DNA of 64,000 nucleotides from Mycobacterium sp. SVM_VP21 (lineage in GTDB: Bacteria > Actinomycetota > Actinomycetes > Mycobacteriales > Mycobacteriaceae). A program made the translations under genes and the position numbers. The stretch lies in NCBI GenBank assembly GCA_024758765.1, contig CP101406.1, positions 3,596,001-3,660,000 on the forward strand. The letters run 5' to 3'. The notes beneath the pieces are model-generated. The model saw nothing but the letters and a program-made list of their open reading frames with translations, made no database searches and was not told where the DNA came from. Positions within the stretch are counted from its first letter, which is position 1. Every line of letters begins with the position of its first letter. Below, piece by piece: positions 1 through 10,087 of this stretch.

Positions 1-185
1 AGCCGTGCGCAGTCGTACGCACTGAATCGGCGGTAGCCCGACGCCGCCCGCTGCGGCATGACCAGCCCCTCGGTTTCCAGGAAACGAATCTTGGAGACCG
101 TGACGTCGGGAAAATCCGGCCGAAGCAGGTCCAGCACCGCTCCAATTGACATCCCGGCCAGTTCAGGGCTGTCCGGCGCGGTCAT
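1..185 (-). CDS. ftsR: FtsR-type MerR transcriptional regulator, N-terminal part (runs off the window)
   Basis: The first 61 residues are visible; the rest lies left of the window. The N-terminus starts [20 protein letters not shown], followed by a MerR-type winged-helix segment containing [10 protein letters not shown] and SGYRRFS. This closely matches Rv1828/FtsR, a MerR-family regulator linked to ftsZ control in Corynebacteriales. The ATG overlaps the garA stop (TAATG), so the two are translationally coupled. The order gcvH-garA-ftsR is the conserved mycobacterial arrangement, which supports the call. Regulation targets cannot be read from this fragment. Confidence 0.9.
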   Translation of the reverse strand, partial: MTAPDSPELAGMSIGAVLDLLRPDFPDVTVSKIRFLETEGLVMPQRAASGYRRFSAYDCAR

Positions 186-670
186 TAGCTGCCCGGCCCG
201 GCCTCGGTCTCACCCGTCTTCGGGCCGGTCAGGAACACCAGGCGGAACTTGCCGACCTGCACCTCATCGCCGTTGACCAGGACCGCCGAATCGACCGGCT
301 CCCGGTTGACATAGGTCCCGTTGAGGCTGCCGACGTCGACAACCTGAAACTCGTTGCCCTCCAGCCGGAACTCGGCATGACGACGACTCACCGTGACGTC
401 ATCGAGGAAGATGTCGCTGTCGGGGTGCCGACCTGCCGCGGTGACCGGTTGGTCGAGCAGGAACCGCGATCCGGCGTTGGGACCGCGCTTGACGACCAGC
501 AGTGCCGAACCCACGGGCAGCCCTTCCACACCCGAGGTGAGGCTCTCGCCGCCCGCCTGCGAGGGAGCGTCGAGTTCGTTGAGGAAGTCGGCGCGGAAAA
601 CCGATGTGGTTTCCACCGTGACCTCATCGCCTGCCTGGTCTTGCCCCGTTGCCGGGTCCTTCTCCGTCAC
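185..670 (-). CDS. garA: GarA, FHA-domain regulator of central carbon/nitrogen metabolism
   Basis: A 161-residue protein with a disordered N-terminus carrying the [11 protein letters not shown] motif (residues about 20-31) and a C-terminal FHA domain with [18 protein letters not shown] and SLNGTYVN. In mycobacteria the two threonines of ETTS are phosphorylated by PknG and PknB. Unphosphorylated GarA binds 2-oxoglutarate dehydrogenase, NAD-glutamate dehydrogenase and glutamate synthase; phosphorylation makes the FHA domain bind its own tail and switches it off. Length and both motifs are intact. It is followed by ftsR with a one-base overlap and preceded by gcvH after a 175-bp gap, which should hold its own promoter. 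Confidence 0.97.
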   Translation of the reverse strand: MTEKDPATGQDQAGDEVTVETTSVFRADFLNELDAPSQAGGESLTSGVEGLPVGSALLVVKRGPNAGSRFLLDQPVTAAGRHPDSDIFLDDVTVSRRHAEFRLEGNEFQVVDVGSLNGTYVNREPVDSAVLVNGDEVQVGKFRLVFLTGPKTGETEAGPGS

Positions 671-845
671 CCGCTACTCCTCACTGGCCGCTGTTTTGCT
701 ACCTGGTCGCGCCCGCCGGACATGTCTTGCGCCCAACCCTGAATCGTTGAGTCGACCGTACCGCGCAGCGGTACGTCATGTCCCCCGCACCGCGGGATCG
801 TGTCGGGTGGATACCCGCGCGTCCCGGCAGGCAGGCTAACAATCG
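671..845 (-). promoter_or_regulatory. Leader/intergenic region before garA with a small hairpin
   Basis: The gap between gcvH and garA contains a perfect 8-bp inverted repeat with a 3-nt loop (757-764 / 768-775, CGTACCGC-GCA-GCGGTACG). It could be a gcvH terminator or part of the garA control region. I see no convincing -10/-35 pair, so the assignment is only positional. Confidence 0.3.
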
Positions 846-1259
846 TCATTCCGACAACGTCGCCCGGTAGGCATCGGCGGTCAGCAGCCCCGACAAACTC
901 TGGTCCAGAGCCGCCGAATCCGCGTTCGCCACCTGAAGTTCCAGCAGCCAGCCGGCGCCGTAGGGGTCGGAGTTCACCAATTGCGGGTTAGCGTCCAGTT
1001 CGGCGTTGACCGCGCTCACCGACGCGGTGATCGGTGCGTAGAGGTCCGAGACCGACTTGGTCGACTCCACTTCGCCAAAGGCCTCTCCTGCGGTGACCCC
1101 GGTGCCCGCTGCGGGCAGCTGCACGAAGACCACGTCACCCAGGGCGGCCTGCGCGAAGTCGGTGATACCCACGCGGACGGTGTCCGGGCCGGTGCGGCGA
1201 ACCCACTCATGCTCAGCGGTGTAGTACAGGTCGGATGGAACTAAGCTTTCCGAGCTCAC
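846..1259 (-). CDS. gcvH: Glycine cleavage system H protein
   Basis: A 137-residue lipoyl-carrier protein. The sequence [13 protein letters not shown] carries the lipoylated lysine at residue 68, and the N-terminal YYTAEHEWV is the family signature. H protein shuttles the aminomethyl group between the P, T and L proteins of the glycine cleavage complex in the cytosol. Its length fits the family. No other gcv gene is adjacent, as in M. tuberculosis, where gcvH sits alone next to garA. A 28-bp gap separates it from the upstream DUF881 gene, so co-transcription with that cluster is possible. Confidence 0.97.
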   Translation of the reverse strand: MSSESLVPSDLYYTAEHEWVRRTGPDTVRVGITDFAQAALGDVVFVQLPAAGTGVTAGEAFGEVESTKSVSDLYAPITASVSAVNAELDANPQLVNSDPYGAGWLLELQVANADSAALDQSLSGLLTADAYRATLSE

Positions 1260-1287
1260 GGTGATCGTGCTCCTTGCGCTGTCGGGC

Positions 1288-2061
1288 TCACTTGACTGGC
1301 TGAGCGTATTGGCGGGGTTTCGGTTGTCGCAACACGGTCACCTGAACGCGGTCGGCCTGCTGCACTGCCATGGCACCGCCAAGACGTTTGACGCTGTCGA
1401 CGGCCCCGCCGGGAATGTTCATCGCGGCCGCCAGAGTGGGGGGATCCCCAATCGCCAGAACCGAATACGGCGGCGTCAGAGCCGTGCCGTCGAACTCCAG
1501 CGCACCGGGTGTGCCGCCAACCCACGAATCCACCCCGATGCGCACCGCCTTGGTGCCGTCGCGGACCTCCATCGCCTCGGCACCGGCAGCCCGCAGCTCG
1601 TTGATCACGTCGAGCATCGTCTCGGGTGCCACCCCGCGGGCCGGATCGTCGACGGTGACCACGACGCCGGGTCCGACCGCGCCCACGGTGCCGATCATGA
1701 TCGCCAGGGCGGCTAGCCGCGCTTGGGCGTTCTCGATGGCGGCCTGGTCACTGCTGCCGGATTCCTGCAGGGCGTTGAGCGTCTGCTGCAGCTCGGCGAC
1801 TTCGGTGTTAAGGGTGGCCTCGCGTTGGCGCAGCGAGTCCAGCAGCACCAGCAGGTCAGCGGGCCGGGCCGTCTCCAGCGCGTCCTGGGAGTCGTTCTGG
1901 CGGACCTGAGTGACAATCGCCACGCCCAACAGCAGGCACAGCAGCATTCCCAGCACGCTGAACAGCGGCCCGGAACGGCCGCGGGGCGGCGGCATACCGT
2001 TCTGCGAGGGCGGCTGCGGCAGCTCGTGGCGGCCGTGCGACGCCGGGTCGGTGCTACTCAT
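1288..2061 (-). CDS. DUF881 membrane-anchored protein (Rv1825-like)
   Basis: A 257-residue protein with a Pro/Gly-rich cytosolic N-terminus and one membrane helix at about residues 33-52 ([18 protein letters not shown]). A coiled-coil segment with [19 protein letters not shown] and a C-terminal DUF881 domain ([18 protein letters not shown]) follow. DUF881 proteins occur in Gram-positive bacteria near division or membrane genes, and their function is not known. The same family occurs at 2479-3414, with a small basic membrane protein between them. This three-gene set is conserved across mycobacteria and suggests a shared envelope role. Confidence 0.85.
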   Translation of the reverse strand: MSSTDPASHGRHELPQPPSQNGMPPPRGRSGPLFSVLGMLLCLLLGVAIVTQVRQNDSQDALETARPADLLVLLDSLRQREATLNTEVAELQQTLNALQESGSSDQAAIENAQARLAALAIMIGTVGAVGPGVVVTVDDPARGVAPETMLDVINELRAAGAEAMEVRDGTKAVRIGVDSWVGGTPGALEFDGTALTPPYSVLAIGDPPTLAAAMNIPGGAVDSVKRLGGAMAVQQADRVQVTVLRQPKPRQYAQPVK

Positions 2062-2066
2062 GCGTG

Positions 2067-2399
2067 TCAGGCCCCGAACAACCGTCGCCGCAGCGCCGCT
2101 GCGTTGCCGAAGATGCGGATGCCCAACACCACGATGATCGCGGTCGACAGCTGTGTGCCGACCCCCAACTGGTCACCGAGGTAGACCAGCAGCGCGGCGA
2201 CCAGAACGTTGAACACGAACGACACGACGAACACCTTCGCGTCAAAGATCCGCTCTAGGTAGGCACGCAGGCCGCCGAACACGGCGTCCAGCGCGGCCAC
2301 CACGGCGATCGGCAGGTAGGGCTGAACCACCTCCGGCACGCTGGGGTGAAAGATCAACCCCAAGACGATGCCGGCGATCAGCGCGGCGATACCGATCAT
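2067..2399 (-). CDS. Small basic membrane protein, SBP family (Rv1824-like)
   Basis: About 110 residues from MIGIAALIAGIVLGLIFHP. I chose this internal ATG because the family begins here and the upstream reading-frame extension has no family-like character. Three or four hydrophobic helices are visible, with the conserved ALDAVFGGLRAYLERIFD and IIVVLGIRIFGNAAALRRR. It lies between two DUF881 genes and is 5 bp from the downstream one, so it almost certainly belongs to the same operon. The family (PF06947-type small basic protein) has no assigned biochemical role. Confidence 0.85.
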   Translation of the reverse strand: MIGIAALIAGIVLGLIFHPSVPEVVQPYLPIAVVAALDAVFGGLRAYLERIFDAKVFVVSFVFNVLVAALLVYLGDQLGVGTQLSTAIIVVLGIRIFGNAAALRRRLFGA

Positions 2400-2478
2400 T
2401 GCGACATCACTCCAGCCTCCCGAACCGGACCCGTTCCGGCCACTACGGCCAAGCCGCGGCCCGCAGCGCAAGCTTGCG

Positions 2479-3414
2479 TCACGATGCCCCTATCTGTTTG
2501 GCAAACCGGACATCTCGTATCGATCCGGCCGGCAGGGTGATGTCGGCCGAGCTGCGGCCGTCGACACGGACCACCACCCCGTAAGAGGCCTCCAGCAGCC
2601 GTAGCCGGTACAGCCCCGGGCTGCGGTCGAAGGCGTCGCGCAGCCGGCCTGGCGGTCCGATGGCTTGCAGCAAATAGGGACTGCTGATCGGCTTGTTGTC
2701 GACCAAAATGGCTCCGCCGGCCTGCCGGATCGTGACATTCGGGCCGATGCGCACGTCGCCAACGGCGATCGCCTCGGCTCCGCTGGCCCATAGCGAGTTG
2801 ACGACCAGCTGCAGGTCGCGGTCCAAGATGATCTGCTGGCTGCCCGACACCCGCTGTTTGGAGGCATCGGAGAGATTTCGCCCGGCTCCGGGGTCGGTGA
2901 CGGTGACGGTCACCCCGGGACCGCTCACCCGCGTGCTGGCAGCCTCCAGGCTGAGCGCATCCAGGCCGGCCAGCACCCGCTGCCCCTGGGCGTCGTCGGC
3001 CAGCCGGTGCCGGCGCAGCTCGTCGACACGATTGGCGTAGGTGTCACGTTTGTCGGCCAGCCGGCCGGTGACGATTTCGGCCGCTCGGACGTTTTTCGCC
3101 AGTACCTGTTGGGCGTCGTGCACCCCGGGGGCCACCGACCGCGCCTGCGCCACCGCGACGGCGAACACCGTCGCCACCAGCAACGCCGCCACCGCCTCCC
3201 ATGCCCACCCCGCGACCCGGGCGGTGGCCGCCGGGGGCGCGGTGCGGCGTGCACGCCTGGCCGCCGCGGCGGCATAGCCCGAGTCGAGATGTTCGGACAG
3301 CAGGGAACGCAGCAGAGACGGCACTGCGAATTTCCGCGGCCTGCCGGCCTCGTGGGTGCCTGCCCCCTGGGAGTCGTATCCGCTCAGCGCGAAGAACGGC
3401 TCAGCCACCGGCAA
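2479..3414 (-). CDS. DUF881 membrane-anchored protein (Rv1823-like)
   Basis: A 311-residue protein. A cytosolic basic stretch ([10 protein letters not shown]) precedes one membrane helix around residues 70-92 ([19 protein letters not shown]). An extracytoplasmic domain with [25 protein letters not shown] and [17 protein letters not shown] follows and is typical of DUF881. Its start overlaps the end of pgsA2 by 14 bp, indicating coupled expression. It is paralogous to the gene at 1288-2061. Function is unknown; the neighbourhood with a phospholipid synthase suggests a membrane or cell-envelope role. Confidence 0.85.
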   Translation of the reverse strand: MPVAEPFFALSGYDSQGAGTHEAGRPRKFAVPSLLRSLLSEHLDSGYAAAAARRARRTAPPAATARVAGWAWEAVAALLVATVFAVAVAQARSVAPGVHDAQQVLAKNVRAAEIVTGRLADKRDTYANRVDELRRHRLADDAQGQRVLAGLDALSLEAASTRVSGPGVTVTVTDPGAGRNLSDASKQRVSGSQQIILDRDLQLVVNSLWASGAEAIAVGDVRIGPNVTIRQAGGAILVDNKPISSPYLLQAIGPPGRLRDAFDRSPGLYRLRLLEASYGVVVRVDGRSSADITLPAGSIRDVRFAKQIGAS

Positions 3415-4003
3415 CCTTCGGCATGGTGCGGACCACCAGTCTCACCTGGATCAGGTACAGCACGAACGCCCACAGGTACATGCCCAATCCCCAGATCAGG
3501 AAACCCCATCCGGCCGCCAGCACCACGCGGCTCCACAGCGCGTCCCACTGTCCCAGCAGGATCAGCGGAAACGCCGACATCAGCGCGAAGGTGCCCGCTT
3601 TACCCACATAGGTGACCGGCAGCGCGGTCAGGCCCCGGCTACGCAGCGCCGGCAGCGTGGCGGCCAGCAGCAGGTCTCGGGCCAGCAGCGTTGCGATGAT
3701 CGCCCAGGGCACCAATCCGCGCACCCCGAACGCGACTGGAATGGCGATCATGTAGAGCCGGTCGATCGCCGGGTCCAGCAGGGCGCCCAGCGTCGAATAC
3801 TGGTTGAACAGCCGGGCCACTTTGCCGTCGGCCCAGTCCGAGGCGCCGCTGAGCATCAGCGTCGCCACCGCCGGCCCGTCCGCCCGCGCAACCAGCAGTA
3901 GATAGAGAAAGACGCCGATCAGCCCGAGACGTGCCAGGCTGATCACGTTGGGCACCGTGAGTACCCGGTCTTGGACTTGCTCGGTGCCAGAGCCGGCAGC
4001 CAT
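3401..4003 (-). CDS. pgsA2: CDP-alcohol phosphatidyltransferase PgsA2
   Basis: A 200-residue integral membrane enzyme. The family motif DG-x2-AR-x8-G-x3-D-x3-D is fully present in the segment DGKVAR...[10 protein letters not shown] (around residues 55-80), flanked by several membrane helices. Enzymes of this family transfer a phospho-alcohol from a CDP-lipid to an acceptor alcohol in the membrane. The exact acceptor of mycobacterial PgsA2 is not settled; it is one of several pgsA paralogues. It sits 9 bp after secA2 and overlaps the next gene, as in Rv1821-Rv1822-Rv1823. Confidence 0.9.
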   Translation of the reverse strand: MAAGSGTEQVQDRVLTVPNVISLARLGLIGVFLYLLLVARADGPAVATLMLSGASDWADGKVARLFNQYSTLGALLDPAIDRLYMIAIPVAFGVRGLVPWAIIATLLARDLLLAATLPALRSRGLTALPVTYVGKAGTFALMSAFPLILLGQWDALWSRVVLAAGWGFLIWGLGMYLWAFVLYLIQVRLVVRTMPKVAGG

Positions 4004-4012
4004 ACCGACCCC

Positions 4013-6373
4013 CTAGCGGAAGATCCCGGGCAGGCTCAGCGCGTCCATGCTGTCGTCGCTCAGCGGGTTGTCGCGAACCATGTAGGTCCACGTCGAGGTG
4101 GGCCGGGCCAGCTTCGACAGGTCGATACCCGGCTCGGACTCGATCGAATCCGAGGTCTCCAGGGTCTGCTGGGACGCCTCGATGGCATCGGCGGCCAGGG
4201 AGGCGAACGCGTCGAGCGCCAACCGGTGGAACTCGTCGAGCGGGTTCTGCCGGCCCAGGGCACGCAGGTGGATGCTCTCCCGGATGTCGGCCAAGTACGC
4301 CAGGTGGTCGGCCCAGCCGCGGTCCAGGTGGTAGAGCATGATCAGCCGGCAGATCTTCTCCAGCTTGGCTTCGCCGTCCTCCCCGTCTTGCCCCAGCTGC
4401 TCCTTCAATTCCGCGTAGCGCTTCGGGGTGAGCTCGGCCAGCTCCTCACGAGCCGCCGGGGTGGACAACAGCGTGTTGCGCCGTTCCACGATGATGGTGC
4501 GCTGCTGGGCGATCAGCTGGTTGTACCGCCAGGTGTTGGCGTGGATGTCGAGCAGCTTGCCCTCGGCGATGCGCTGCGCGTGGTCGAGCAGACCGGAGGC
4601 CTTGGGGCTGAGGATCCGGCCGTCGTCGTCGGTCTCGGTGGGCAGCTTGTTGGCTTCCAGGTTGGTCGCGGCGACCTCGTCTTCCCAACTGGAGAAGAAC
4701 ACCGACGAACCGGGGTCGCCCTGACGGCCGGCGCGGCCCCGCAACTGGTTGTCGAGGCGCTGGGTGTGCTGTCGGCCGGTGCCGATCACGTGCAGCCCGC
4801 CCAGTTCGACGATCGCGTCGTGGTCAGCCTCTTCGGATCCGCCCAGGCGGATGTCGGTGCCGCGGCCGGCCATCTGGGTGGAGACGGTGACCACCCCGAG
4901 CTTGCCGGCCTCGGCGATCACCGTGGCCTCTTCGGCGTCGTTCTTGGCGTTGAGGACCACCGCCGGAACACCGCGCTTGCGCAGCCGCTCGTGCAGTTCC
5001 TCGGACTCGGCGACGTCGTGGGTGCCGACCAGGACCGGCTGTCCGGTGGCGTGCACCTCGACGATGTGCGCCACGATCGCGTCGTTCTTGGCCGCGGCGG
5101 TGATGTAGACCCGGTCCGCCTCGTCCTCGCGGATGTTGGGCATGTTCGGCGGGATCGGCGAAACCCCCAGCTGATAGAACTGCCGCAACTGCTCACCGGC
5201 CGCCAGCGCGGTACCGGTCATGCCGCACACGGTCGGGTACCGGTTGACCAGCGCCTGCACCGTGATGGTGTCGAGCACCTCACCGGTCTCGGTGGTCTCG
5301 ATGCCTTCCTTGGCCTCCACCGCGGCCTGCAGGCCGTCCGGCCAGCGCTGCAGGGCGGCGATCCGGCCGCGCGAGGCGTTGATCAGCTGTACCTTGCCGT
5401 CGCGGACGATGTAGTGCACGTCGCGCTGCAGCAGCACGTGGGCGTGCAGGGCGACGTTGACCTCGGTCAGCGTGGAGACCACGTGCTCCTCGGAGTACAG
5501 GTCGATGCCGCCGAGCGCCTTCTCGACTTTGTTCGCCCCCACCTCGGTGAGGTGGATGTTGCGCCGGTCCTCGTCGGAGTCGTAGTCCACCCCGGGCTTG
5601 AGTCGTCCGACCAGCTCGACGATCTCCATCCGCGGCGTCTCGCGGTGGGTGGTGCCGGCCAGCACCAACGGCACCAGCGCCTCGTCGACCAACACCGAGT
5701 CCGCCTCGTCGATCAGCGCCACGTCGGGGTTGGGCGAGACCAGGTCGTCGACATCGGTGACCAGCTGGTCGCGCAGCACATCGAAGCCGATCTCGTTGAT
5801 CGACGCGTAGGTGACATCGCACTTGTAGGCCGCGCGGCGCTCTGCCGCCGTGGAGTCTTCGGTGATCCAGCCGACGGTGACCCCAAGCGCCTCCAGCAGC
5901 GGGCCCATCCATTCGGCGTCACGGCGGGCCAGGTAGTCGTTGATGGTGACCACGTGCACGTGCCGGCCACCGATGGCGTATCCGGCGGCGGCGATCGCAC
6001 CGGAGAGCGTCTTGCCTTCACCGGTGGCCATCTCGACCACGTCCCCGGCCAGCATCCGCAGCGCGCCCTGCAACTGAACATCGAACGGACGCTGGCCGAT
6101 GCTGCGCTCGGCCGCTTCGCGGGCGATCGCCAAGAACTGCGGGATGTCCGAGGCGTCGGCCAGCTCCTTGAGTTTGAGCAGTTGCGCGGCTTTGAGCAGC
6201 TGCTCGTCGTCGAGCCCCGCCGCCTTCTTGGCGTACTCGCCGGCCGCCGTGACCTCGGCCATCGAACGACTCTGGTTCTTCTCGGTGCTGGCGCCCAGCA
6301 GTTTCCAGAATTTCCCGCTGAGCCGACCCGACTTGGTTCGCGTTGCGGAGACAGTCTTGGAGGTGTTAGCCAC
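4013..6373 (-). CDS. secA2: Accessory Sec ATPase SecA2
   Basis: About 786 residues from a GTG start ([16 protein letters not shown]...). The frame is open further upstream, but that extension is not family-like and SecA2 is usually near 780-810 residues. Visible landmarks are Walker A MATGEGKT near residue 115, the DEAD-type motif [14 protein letters not shown] near 218, [23 protein letters not shown] and [13 protein letters not shown]. The short C-terminus lacks the zinc-binding tail of housekeeping SecA. SecA2 powers export of a small protein set through the Sec channel in mycobacteria. In M. tuberculosis ilvG lies next to it; here bacA is the direct divergent neighbour. Confidence 0.96.
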   Translation of the reverse strand: MANTSKTVSATRTKSGRLSGKFWKLLGASTEKNQSRSMAEVTAAGEYAKKAAGLDDEQLLKAAQLLKLKELADASDIPQFLAIAREAAERSIGQRPFDVQLQGALRMLAGDVVEMATGEGKTLSGAIAAAGYAIGGRHVHVVTINDYLARRDAEWMGPLLEALGVTVGWITEDSTAAERRAAYKCDVTYASINEIGFDVLRDQLVTDVDDLVSPNPDVALIDEADSVLVDEALVPLVLAGTTHRETPRMEIVELVGRLKPGVDYDSDEDRRNIHLTEVGANKVEKALGGIDLYSEEHVVSTLTEVNVALHAHVLLQRDVHYIVRDGKVQLINASRGRIAALQRWPDGLQAAVEAKEGIETTETGEVLDTITVQALVNRYPTVCGMTGTALAAGEQLRQFYQLGVSPIPPNMPNIREDEADRVYITAAAKNDAIVAHIVEVHATGQPVLVGTHDVAESEELHERLRKRGVPAVVLNAKNDAEEATVIAEAGKLGVVTVSTQMAGRGTDIRLGGSEEADHDAIVELGGLHVIGTGRQHTQRLDNQLRGRAGRQGDPGSSVFFSSWEDEVAATNLEANKLPTETDDDGRILSPKASGLLDHAQRIAEGKLLDIHANTWRYNQLIAQQRTIIVERRNTLLSTPAAREELAELTPKRYAELKEQLGQDGEDGEAKLEKICRLIMLYHLDRGWADHLAYLADIRESIHLRALGRQNPLDEFHRLALDAFASLAADAIEASQQTLETSDSIESEPGIDLSKLARPTSTWTYMVRDNPLSDDSMDALSLPGIFR

Positions 6374-6556
6374 AGCACAACGGTACGCGGTGGCCGGCGC
6401 CTGCAACCCGGGGGCACCGTCGCGTCGGCGGGGTGCCGGGCATTGCTTATCCGGCACGACGCCGCACTGCTGCGGTAGGTTTCGCACGGGATTTCTCGAT
6501 TCGGATACCGACCGCGACGCGATTGCGGCAACACGAACGGCAAGGAGACATCGACA

Positions 6557-8491
6557 GTGGACTCGAAGCTGTTCAATCCGTCCATCGACTGGGCGCACGC
6601 GCTGCCCGATTCACTGGTGTGGATCGCGCTGGCCTGGACCATCAGCGCGGTTAGCGTGCTGGCCGTGGCGACCCTGCTGCGGGTCAGCACTCGATGGGGG
6701 CGCCAGTTCTGGGAGATCAGCGGCGCCTACTTCACCGGGCGTGACAGCCGCCGGGTCTGGCTGATGTTGGGTGTGCTGCTGCTGTCGGTGATCACCGCGG
6801 TCCGGCTCAACGTGTTGTTCAGCTTCCAGGGCAACGACATGTACTCGTCGTTGCAGACCGCCTTCCAGGGCGCCGCCGGGGGCGACGAGGCCATCAAAGC
6901 CTCGGGCGTACATGGATTCTGGATGTCGATCGGCATCTTCAGCCTGATGGCCGTGCTGCATGTGATGCGCGTCATGCTTGATATCTACCTGACCCAGCAC
7001 TTCATGGTGAACTGGCGTAGCTGGCTCACCGAGCGACTGACCGGGGACTGGTTGGACGGACGGGCCTACTACCGGGCCCACTTCGTCAAGACACCGCTCG
7101 ACCCCGCCGTCGGCGAAGCCATCGAAGGCGCGATCGACAACCCCGACCAGCGTATTCAGCAGGACATCGACATCTTCACCGCGGGCAACGGCGCCAACGT
7201 CAACGCACCGGCCAACGGCACCGGCAGCACGCTGTTGTTCGGCGCCGTGCAGTCCATGGTCACGGTGGTGTCGTTCACCGCCATCCTGTGGAATCTGTCG
7301 GGCACCCTGACCGTGTTCGGGTTCGACATTCCGCGGGCGATGTTCTTGATCGTCCTGGTCTACGTGGCCATCGCAACCATCGTCGCGTTCTGGATCGGCC
7401 GCCCCCTGATCCGGTTGAGCTTCCGCAACGAGCTCACCAACGCCGCCTTCCGGTATGCGCTGGTGCGGGTGCGTGACGCCGCCGAGTCGGTGGCGTTCTA
7501 CCGCGGCGAGCTGGCCGAGCGGGTCCAGCTGCGGACGCGGTTCCGCGCGATCATCGCCAACTATCTGAAGTTCGTGAACCGGACCATCGGGTTCTCCGGC
7601 TGGAACCTGTCGGTGAGCCAGGCGATCGTGCCGCTGCCCTGGGTGATTCAGGCGCCGCGGCTGTTCTCCGGACAGATCATGTTCGGCGGGGTGGCGCAGA
7701 CCGCGTCGGCGTTCGGCAATATCTCCGACTCGCTGTCGTTCTTCCGCAACGCCTACGACAACTTCGCCGGCTACCGGGCCTCGATCATCCGTCTGCACGG
7801 CCTGGTGGAAGCCAACCGGGAGGCACGGGACCTTCCCGAGCTGTTGGTCAAGCCCAGCCCGGACGGCACGGTGGCCCTCGAGGGCGTCGAGGTGCGCAAC
7901 CCCGAGGGCATCCCCCTGATCGAGGCACTCGATATGCACCTGGGCATCGGTGACGCGCTGATGATCGCCGGACCGTCGGGCAGCGGCAAGACGACGCTGC
8001 TGCGCAGCCTGGCGCAGTTGTGGCCGTACGCGTCGGGAACGCTGCGGCGCCCCGATGCGGTCAACGCCACGATGTTCATCTCGCAGCTGCCCTACATCCC
8101 GCTGGGTGATCTGCGCGCGGTGGTGTCCTACCCGCTGGCGGTCGGCGAGGTCGCCGACGCCGAGATCACCGAAGCGTTGGTCAAGGTGTCACTGCCGAAC
8201 CTGGTCGATCGGCTCGACGACGTCGAGGATTGGGCCAAGGTGCTCTCGCCCGGTGAGCAGCAGCGGGTGGCGTTCGCCCGAATCCTGTTGACCCGGCCCA
8301 AGGCTGCGTTCCTCGACGAGTCGACGTCGGCGCTCGACGAAGGCCTGGAGCTGACGCTGTATCGGTTGCTGCGCTCCGAGCTGCCCGACACCATCCTGGT
8401 CAGCGTGAGCCACCGGCACACGGTGCGCCAGCACCACAAGCACGTGCTGGAACTGCTGGGCCAGGGCCGCTGGGACCTCTCCGCGGTCTAG
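6557..8491 (+). CDS. bacA: BacA/SbmA-like ABC transporter (Rv1819c type)
   Basis: A 644-residue half-transporter starting at GTG with a good ribosome site AAGGAGA at 6542-6548. An N-terminal SbmA/BacA-type membrane domain of six or so helices (residues 1-400) is fused to an ATPase domain. The ATPase has Walker [13 protein letters not shown] near residue 473, signature [14 protein letters not shown] near 565 and Walker B KAAFLDES near 585. M. tuberculosis Rv1819c imports cobalamin and hydrophilic molecules such as bleomycin through a large water-filled cavity. The same role is likely here by family membership. It is transcribed away from secA2 and converges on the flavoprotein gene. Confidence 0.95.
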   Translation: MDSKLFNPSIDWAHALPDSLVWIALAWTISAVSVLAVATLLRVSTRWGRQFWEISGAYFTGRDSRRVWLMLGVLLLSVITAVRLNVLFSFQGNDMYSSLQTAFQGAAGGDEAIKASGVHGFWMSIGIFSLMAVLHVMRVMLDIYLTQHFMVNWRSWLTERLTGDWLDGRAYYRAHFVKTPLDPAVGEAIEGAIDNPDQRIQQDIDIFTAGNGANVNAPANGTGSTLLFGAVQSMVTVVSFTAILWNLSGTLTVFGFDIPRAMFLIVLVYVAIATIVAFWIGRPLIRLSFRNELTNAAFRYALVRVRDAAESVAFYRGELAERVQLRTRFRAIIANYLKFVNRTIGFSGWNLSVSQAIVPLPWVIQAPRLFSGQIMFGGVAQTASAFGNISDSLSFFRNAYDNFAGYRASIIRLHGLVEANREARDLPELLVKPSPDGTVALEGVEVRNPEGIPLIEALDMHLGIGDALMIAGPSGSGKTTLLRSLAQLWPYASGTLRRPDAVNATMFISQLPYIPLGDLRAVVSYPLAVGEVADAEITEALVKVSLPNLVDRLDDVEDWAKVLSPGEQQRVAFARILLTRPKAAFLDESTSALDEGLELTLYRLLRSELPDTILVSVSHRHTVRQHHKHVLELLGQGRWDLSAV

Positions 8492-8510
8492 CCTGCCCCC
8501 CGCACTCCAC

Positions 8511-8572
8511 CGCGAGCAGACGCAAAATCGCCCTAAATCTGTTAAAAACGGGCGATTTTGCGTCTGCTCGCG
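8511..8572. terminator. Perfect 23-bp palindrome between convergent genes, likely bidirectional terminator
   Basis: Arms 8511-8533 and 8550-8572 are exact reverse complements (the left arm begins CGCGAGCAGACGCAAAATCG), with a 16-nt AT-rich loop. It sits 20 bp after the bacA stop and 12 bp after the stop of the opposing flavoprotein gene, the right place for a two-way terminator. The arm length is unusual for a simple terminator and may mark a dispersed intergenic repeat. Confidence 0.75.
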
Positions 8573-8583
8573 CCAAGAACGCT

Positions 8584-10044
8584 CTAGTGAGATGCCGCGT
8601 GTGCCCCGGCGCGTCGGCCGAAGAACGAGCCCTCGCCCAACTGGGTCCCGCTGGCGTATCCCTTGCCGTCCTGAGCGATGTTGGCCGCACAGGCCCCGGC
8701 TGCATAGAGGCCCGGTATCGGCTGGCCGTCACTGCGCAAGACTTCGCCGTCCACCGACGTCGCCAACCCGCCGATGGTGAAGCCGGCGTAGACCGCCTTG
8801 CCCAGCGACAGGTCGAACGCGCCCCACGGGCCGTTGTCCTGCGGCGCCAGGAACGGCGGCTGCTTGTGGAAGTCCGGGTCCTCGCCCTGCGCCGCGTACG
8901 TGTTGTAGCGGTCCAGGGTCGCCACCAGGTTTCCTTCCGGAATGCCCAGTGCGGCTTCCATTTCCGGCACGGTCTCCCATCCGTCGATCAGCGGGACCAA
9001 GGGCACCTGCGGCTTGCGCATGTGGGCCTCGTCGACGATCAGGAAGGCTGCGCTGTCGGGCTGGTCCATCACGAATCCCGACGTGCGTGAGTGGTAGGAG
9101 TCCTCGGCGACAAAGCGCTTGCCCTCTTTGTTGACGATGATCCCGGTGAGCAGGATCGAGGGCGGGTAGACCGGCGCGGTGATGAATATCTGGTCCATGT
9201 GCTTGGTGGCGCCGCCCACCGACATCCCCATCCGGATGCCCAGCCCGTCGTCGTAGGTGTTGCCCAGCACGAACGGCTTCTCGGCCAGCTTCGGTGTGTA
9301 CTGGGCGACCATCTCCGGGTTCATCACGAAGCCACCGGCGGCAATCACCACCGACTTCGCTTTGATCACACCGCTTTCGGTGAAGTGCTTCCACGTAACA
9401 CCCACGACGGCGCCGGAACCGTCGGTGACCAGCCCGGTGGCACCGGTTTCGTAGCGGATCGTCACCCCGAGGTTGTCGGCCCGCTTGAGCAGCAGGTCGA
9501 TTGCCATCTTGGCGCCCTGGGTGTCACCGGGCACCGGAACCTTGTGCCCGCGCGGTGCCGGAACGGCCTCGTTGAGGAACGGCCACACCTTCTCGTTGCC
9601 GGTGAACATCAGCCCCTCGGTGTTGGGCTGGATCACCGCCTTCTCCGGATAGTAACTGCGCTCGAACGCAATTCCGAGGTCTTCCAGCCAGTTGAAGTGC
9701 TCGACGCTGCCGTCGCAGTAGGCCCGGATCTTGTCGTGCTCGGGTTCGCGCGACACCGCGACGAGGTACTTGTACATCTCGTCCGCGGTGTCGGCATGCC
9801 CGGTGGCCTGCTGGACCGCGGTGCCGCCGCCGAGATAGAAGTGGCCGCCTGCCATGGCAGTGGTACCGCCCGCCTCGGCGGCCCGCTCCAGCACCAGGAC
9901 CCGCGCTCCGGCTGCCGCCGCAGTGACGGCCGCGCAGCCGCCACCGATGCCGAAGCCGATCACCACGACGTCGAACTCGTCGGACCACTCCGAAACCGTG
10001 TCGGCACTGGTGGTGTCCGGGATCTGGGTGCTCATTGCCGCCAC
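8584..10044 (-). CDS. FAD-dependent fumarate-reductase/ketosteroid-dehydrogenase-like flavoprotein (Rv1817-like)
   Basis: A 486-residue enzyme with an N-terminal dinucleotide fold VVVIGFGIGGGCAAVTAAA followed by the acidic residue in VLVLERA, then AGGTTAMAGGHFYLGGGT. The C-terminal FAD-closing motif is GLYAAGACAANIAQDGKGYASGTQLGEG. This layout is that of the FAD_binding_2 family (fumarate reductase, 3-ketosteroid-delta1-dehydrogenase). The substrate cannot be assigned. The start could be the second ATG nine bases in. It is downstream of the VOC and protease genes after a 43-bp gap and may be co-transcribed with them. Confidence 0.88.
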   Translation of the reverse strand: MAAMSTQIPDTTSADTVSEWSDEFDVVVIGFGIGGGCAAVTAAAAGARVLVLERAAEAGGTTAMAGGHFYLGGGTAVQQATGHADTADEMYKYLVAVSREPEHDKIRAYCDGSVEHFNWLEDLGIAFERSYYPEKAVIQPNTEGLMFTGNEKVWPFLNEAVPAPRGHKVPVPGDTQGAKMAIDLLLKRADNLGVTIRYETGATGLVTDGSGAVVGVTWKHFTESGVIKAKSVVIAAGGFVMNPEMVAQYTPKLAEKPFVLGNTYDDGLGIRMGMSVGGATKHMDQIFITAPVYPPSILLTGIIVNKEGKRFVAEDSYHSRTSGFVMDQPDSAAFLIVDEAHMRKPQVPLVPLIDGWETVPEMEAALGIPEGNLVATLDRYNTYAAQGEDPDFHKQPPFLAPQDNGPWGAFDLSLGKAVYAGFTIGGLATSVDGEVLRSDGQPIPGLYAAGACAANIAQDGKGYASGTQLGEGSFFGRRAGAHAASH

Positions 10045-10087
10045 TCCTCGTTGTCGCCGGCGCTGCTCATCGGCGCCGATGCGGTGG

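Noticed and set aside
846..1287. Glycine riboswitch near gcvH
   Set aside because: The 28-bp gap upstream of gcvH is too short and no tandem aptamer motifs are present in this area.
3971..6478. 835-residue open frame on the plus strand antisense to secA2
   Set aside because: It is a mirror of the secA2 codon bias in a high-GC genome: rich in Arg/Gly/His/Val with no domain or ribosome site, while the opposite strand encodes complete SecA2.
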